A stretch of 64,000 nucleotides of DNA from Spirosoma rigui (GTDB lineage: Bacteria > Bacteroidota > Bacteroidia > Cytophagales > Spirosomataceae). Shown here piece by piece: positions 62,693-64,000 of this stretch (the stretch's first letter is position 1; each line of letters starts with the position of its first letter). The stretch covers positions 2,356,001 to 2,420,000 of the forward strand of contig NZ_CP020105.1 of the NCBI RefSeq assembly GCF_002067135.1. Reading direction: 5' to 3'. The position numbers and the translations under genes are program-made. The notes below the pieces were generated by a model. That model saw nothing but the letters and a program-made list of their open reading frames with translations. It was not told the DNA's origin and did no database searches.

Positions 62693-63883
62693 ATGTACAA
62701 ACTCGTTCTGCCGATCTTCGTAGCGGCCATGGTTACCTTCAATAGTTGCGGACCAACCAACAAAACCGAACAGAAAGCAACTGACTCGCTGGCCGTTGCC
62801 ACCGGTGATACAACCGCTATGCTCGACGCCAAACTGCCTGACCCCGCTACGTTTGGGGGCGAGGTGAATGGGAAGAAGGTGAGTCTGTTCATCCTGAAGA
62901 ACAAAAACGTGCAGGTGGCCATCACCAACTACGGGGCCCGGATTGTGGGCCTGCTGGTGCCCGACAAGATGGGTCGGCAAACCGACGTAGCGCCCGGCTT
63001 TTCGGACCTTGCTGCGTATCAAAAAGCCAATGAGCCGTTTTTCGGACCCATTGTGGGTCGATTCGGTAACCGCATAGGGAAGGGTAACTTCACGCTTGAT
63101 GGCAAGACCTATCAGACGGAACTTAATAACAACGGCAATACGCTCCACAGCGGACCGAGTGGGTTTCATACGCACGTCTGGGACGCTAAGCAGAACGGGG
63201 ACAAATCCGTTGAGCTAACCTACGTATCGAAGGACGGCGAGGGCGGATTTCCCGGTACGGTAACGACGAAAGTTACGTACACCCTTACCGACGATAACGG
63301 GCTGAAAATTGACTACAACGCCACCACCGACAAGGCGACGCCCTACAACCCGACGAGCCACGGCTTTTTTAACCTCAACGGCGAAGCCAGCGGTACCATC
63401 ACGAACCATGTCCTGATGATCGATGCTGACCGGTACTCGCTCGTGAACAAAGGGCTGATTCCACAGGGTGAACCCGCATCGGTGGCCGGTACGCCGTTCG
63501 ATTTTCGGAAGCCAACGGTCATTGGTGCCCGGATCAACGACAAGAATGAACAGCTTACCTTTGGCGGTGGCTACGACCACAACTGGGTACTCAACCGGAA
63601 AGGAACGGGACTGGAAAAGGTCGTCGAGATTACAGGCGATAAATCGGGTATCAAAATGGACGTGCTGACCACTGAACCGGCCATGCAGTTTTATAGCGGT
63701 AACTTTTTCAAAGGTGCCGACACGGGTAAGTATGGTAAACCCATCAACTACCGCGAAGCCTTCGCGCTCGAAGCCCAGCACTACCCCGATTCACCCAACC
63801 ACCCAACCTACCCCAGTACGATCCTGAAGCCGGGTCAGACCTACAAGCAAACGACAGAATACCGGTTCTCGGTGGTTAAATAA
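62693..63883 (+). CDS. galM: Lipoprotein aldose 1-epimerase
   Basis: A 396-residue mutarotase that interconverts alpha and beta anomers of aldoses. ATG 62693 starts a lipoprotein signal (LVLPIFVAAMVTFNSC, lipobox cysteine at residue 18); an upstream frame from 62510 is only shadow sequence. Catalytic residues are in NTLHSGPSGFH, YNPTSHGFFNL (His) and FALEAQHYPDSPNH (Glu). The lipid anchor places it in the periplasm or at the cell surface, where it would serve sugars released by the GH43 enzyme 46 nt upstream. Confidence 0.92.
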   Translation: MYKLVLPIFVAAMVTFNSCGPTNKTEQKATDSLAVATGDTTAMLDAKLPDPATFGGEVNGKKVSLFILKNKNVQVAITNYGARIVGLLVPDKMGRQTDVAPGFSDLAAYQKANEPFFGPIVGRFGNRIGKGNFTLDGKTYQTELNNNGNTLHSGPSGFHTHVWDAKQNGDKSVELTYVSKDGEGGFPGTVTTKVTYTLTDDNGLKIDYNATTDKATPYNPTSHGFFNLNGEASGTITNHVLMIDADRYSLVNKGLIPQGEPASVAGTPFDFRKPTVIGARINDKNEQLTFGGGYDHNWVLNRKGTGLEKVVEITGDKSGIKMDVLTTEPAMQFYSGNFFKGADTGKYGKPINYREAFALEAQHYPDSPNHPTYPSTILKPGQTYKQTTEYRFSVVK

Positions 63884-63894
63884 CTCATTACGGG

Positions 63895-63940
63895 CAGGGT
63901 TAATGGGTTGTGCTTTGATGAGCACCTACCATTAACCCTG
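63895..63940. terminator. Hairpin near the right edge
   Basis: CAGGGTTAATGG (63895-63906) pairs with CCATTAACCCTG (63929-63940), with an inner GTGCT/AGCAC stem. On the plus strand it is followed by TTAAAAAAA rather than T residues, so terminator function for galM is uncertain. Confidence 0.45.
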
Positions 63941-64000
63941 TTAAAAAAATAATCGCATCGGAGGCCCAATCGGCTCCCTGTTCGCCTTTACTTTATAAAC

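Noticed and set aside
1-64000. CRISPR arrays, rRNA genes, insertion sequences or attachment sites
   Set aside because: No regularly spaced repeats, transposase motifs or rRNA sequence seen on reading through the window.

Overview
The window looks like a chromosomal segment from a Bacteroidota bacterium of the order Cytophagales, most like Spirosoma and its relatives. The signs are two tandem SusC/SusD pairs, a protein ending in a type IX secretion sorting domain, a CHU_C-like lipoprotein, a TonB receptor next to a GLPGLI-family gene, a PorT-like barrel, nuoA/nuoB of Bacteroidota type, and TAnnTTTG (-7) promoter boxes instead of sigma70 boxes before several genes. Composition is moderately GC-rich except in a few intergenic stretches and in the first half of the broken gene at 20676-23615. 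No CRISPR array, rRNA operon, insertion sequence or clear integrated element was seen.

Layout. 1-2500: the edge of an AsmA/DUF748-like protein, a pentapeptide-like repeat protein and a small CHU_C-like lipoprotein. 2600-5230: a compact phage-flavoured module with a divergent XRE regulator, a perfect 11+8+11 palindrome, a protein of unknown function, a RecE-like PD-(D/E)XK nuclease and a small unknown protein, closed by a hairpin terminator. 5416-15893: two paralogous SusC/SusD nutrient-uptake pairs in tandem, each ending in a strong hairpin. 16047-20475: an acidic disordered protein, a glucuronokinase-like GHMP kinase with galU, then a DUF1080 glycosidase-type protein with a Tat-exported sugar isomerase. 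20676-23615: a type IX secreted adhesin-like gene cut by one in-frame amber codon. 23674-33040: a glycosyltransferase, a lipoprotein esterase, an ArsR regulator with an Old Yellow Enzyme, purQ, a 5'-nucleotidase split into two genes, and a YdeP-type molybdoenzyme.

33148-44861: an M1 aminopeptidase and its partner, ahcY, a MarR/GNAT operon, an MFS transporter, a nuoA-unknown-nuoB-membrane protein cluster, a PorT-like barrel, YqgE and a DUF4230 protein. 45113-49544: TonB receptor, GLPGLI protein and an arginyltransferase-like protein. 49659-55270: acyltransferase, tRNA-Asp, a LOV-like PAS protein without the photoactive cysteine, a small acidic protein, a hydrolase with a structured leader, a UbiA-like membrane protein and a MOSC protein. 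55397-63883: tsaD divergent from tamB, then a GH43 glycosidase and a lipoprotein aldose epimerase.

The carbohydrate genes form a recurrent theme: outer-membrane capture by SusCD, secreted or periplasmic hydrolysis by DUF1080 and GH43 proteins, anomer and isomer conversion by GalM and the sugar isomerase, and nucleotide-sugar formation by the GHMP kinase and GalU. Regulators sit beside likely targets: XRE with the nuclease operon, ArsR with the flavin reductase, and MarR with the acetyltransferase. Most assignments rest on motif recognition by eye; no similarity search was run.
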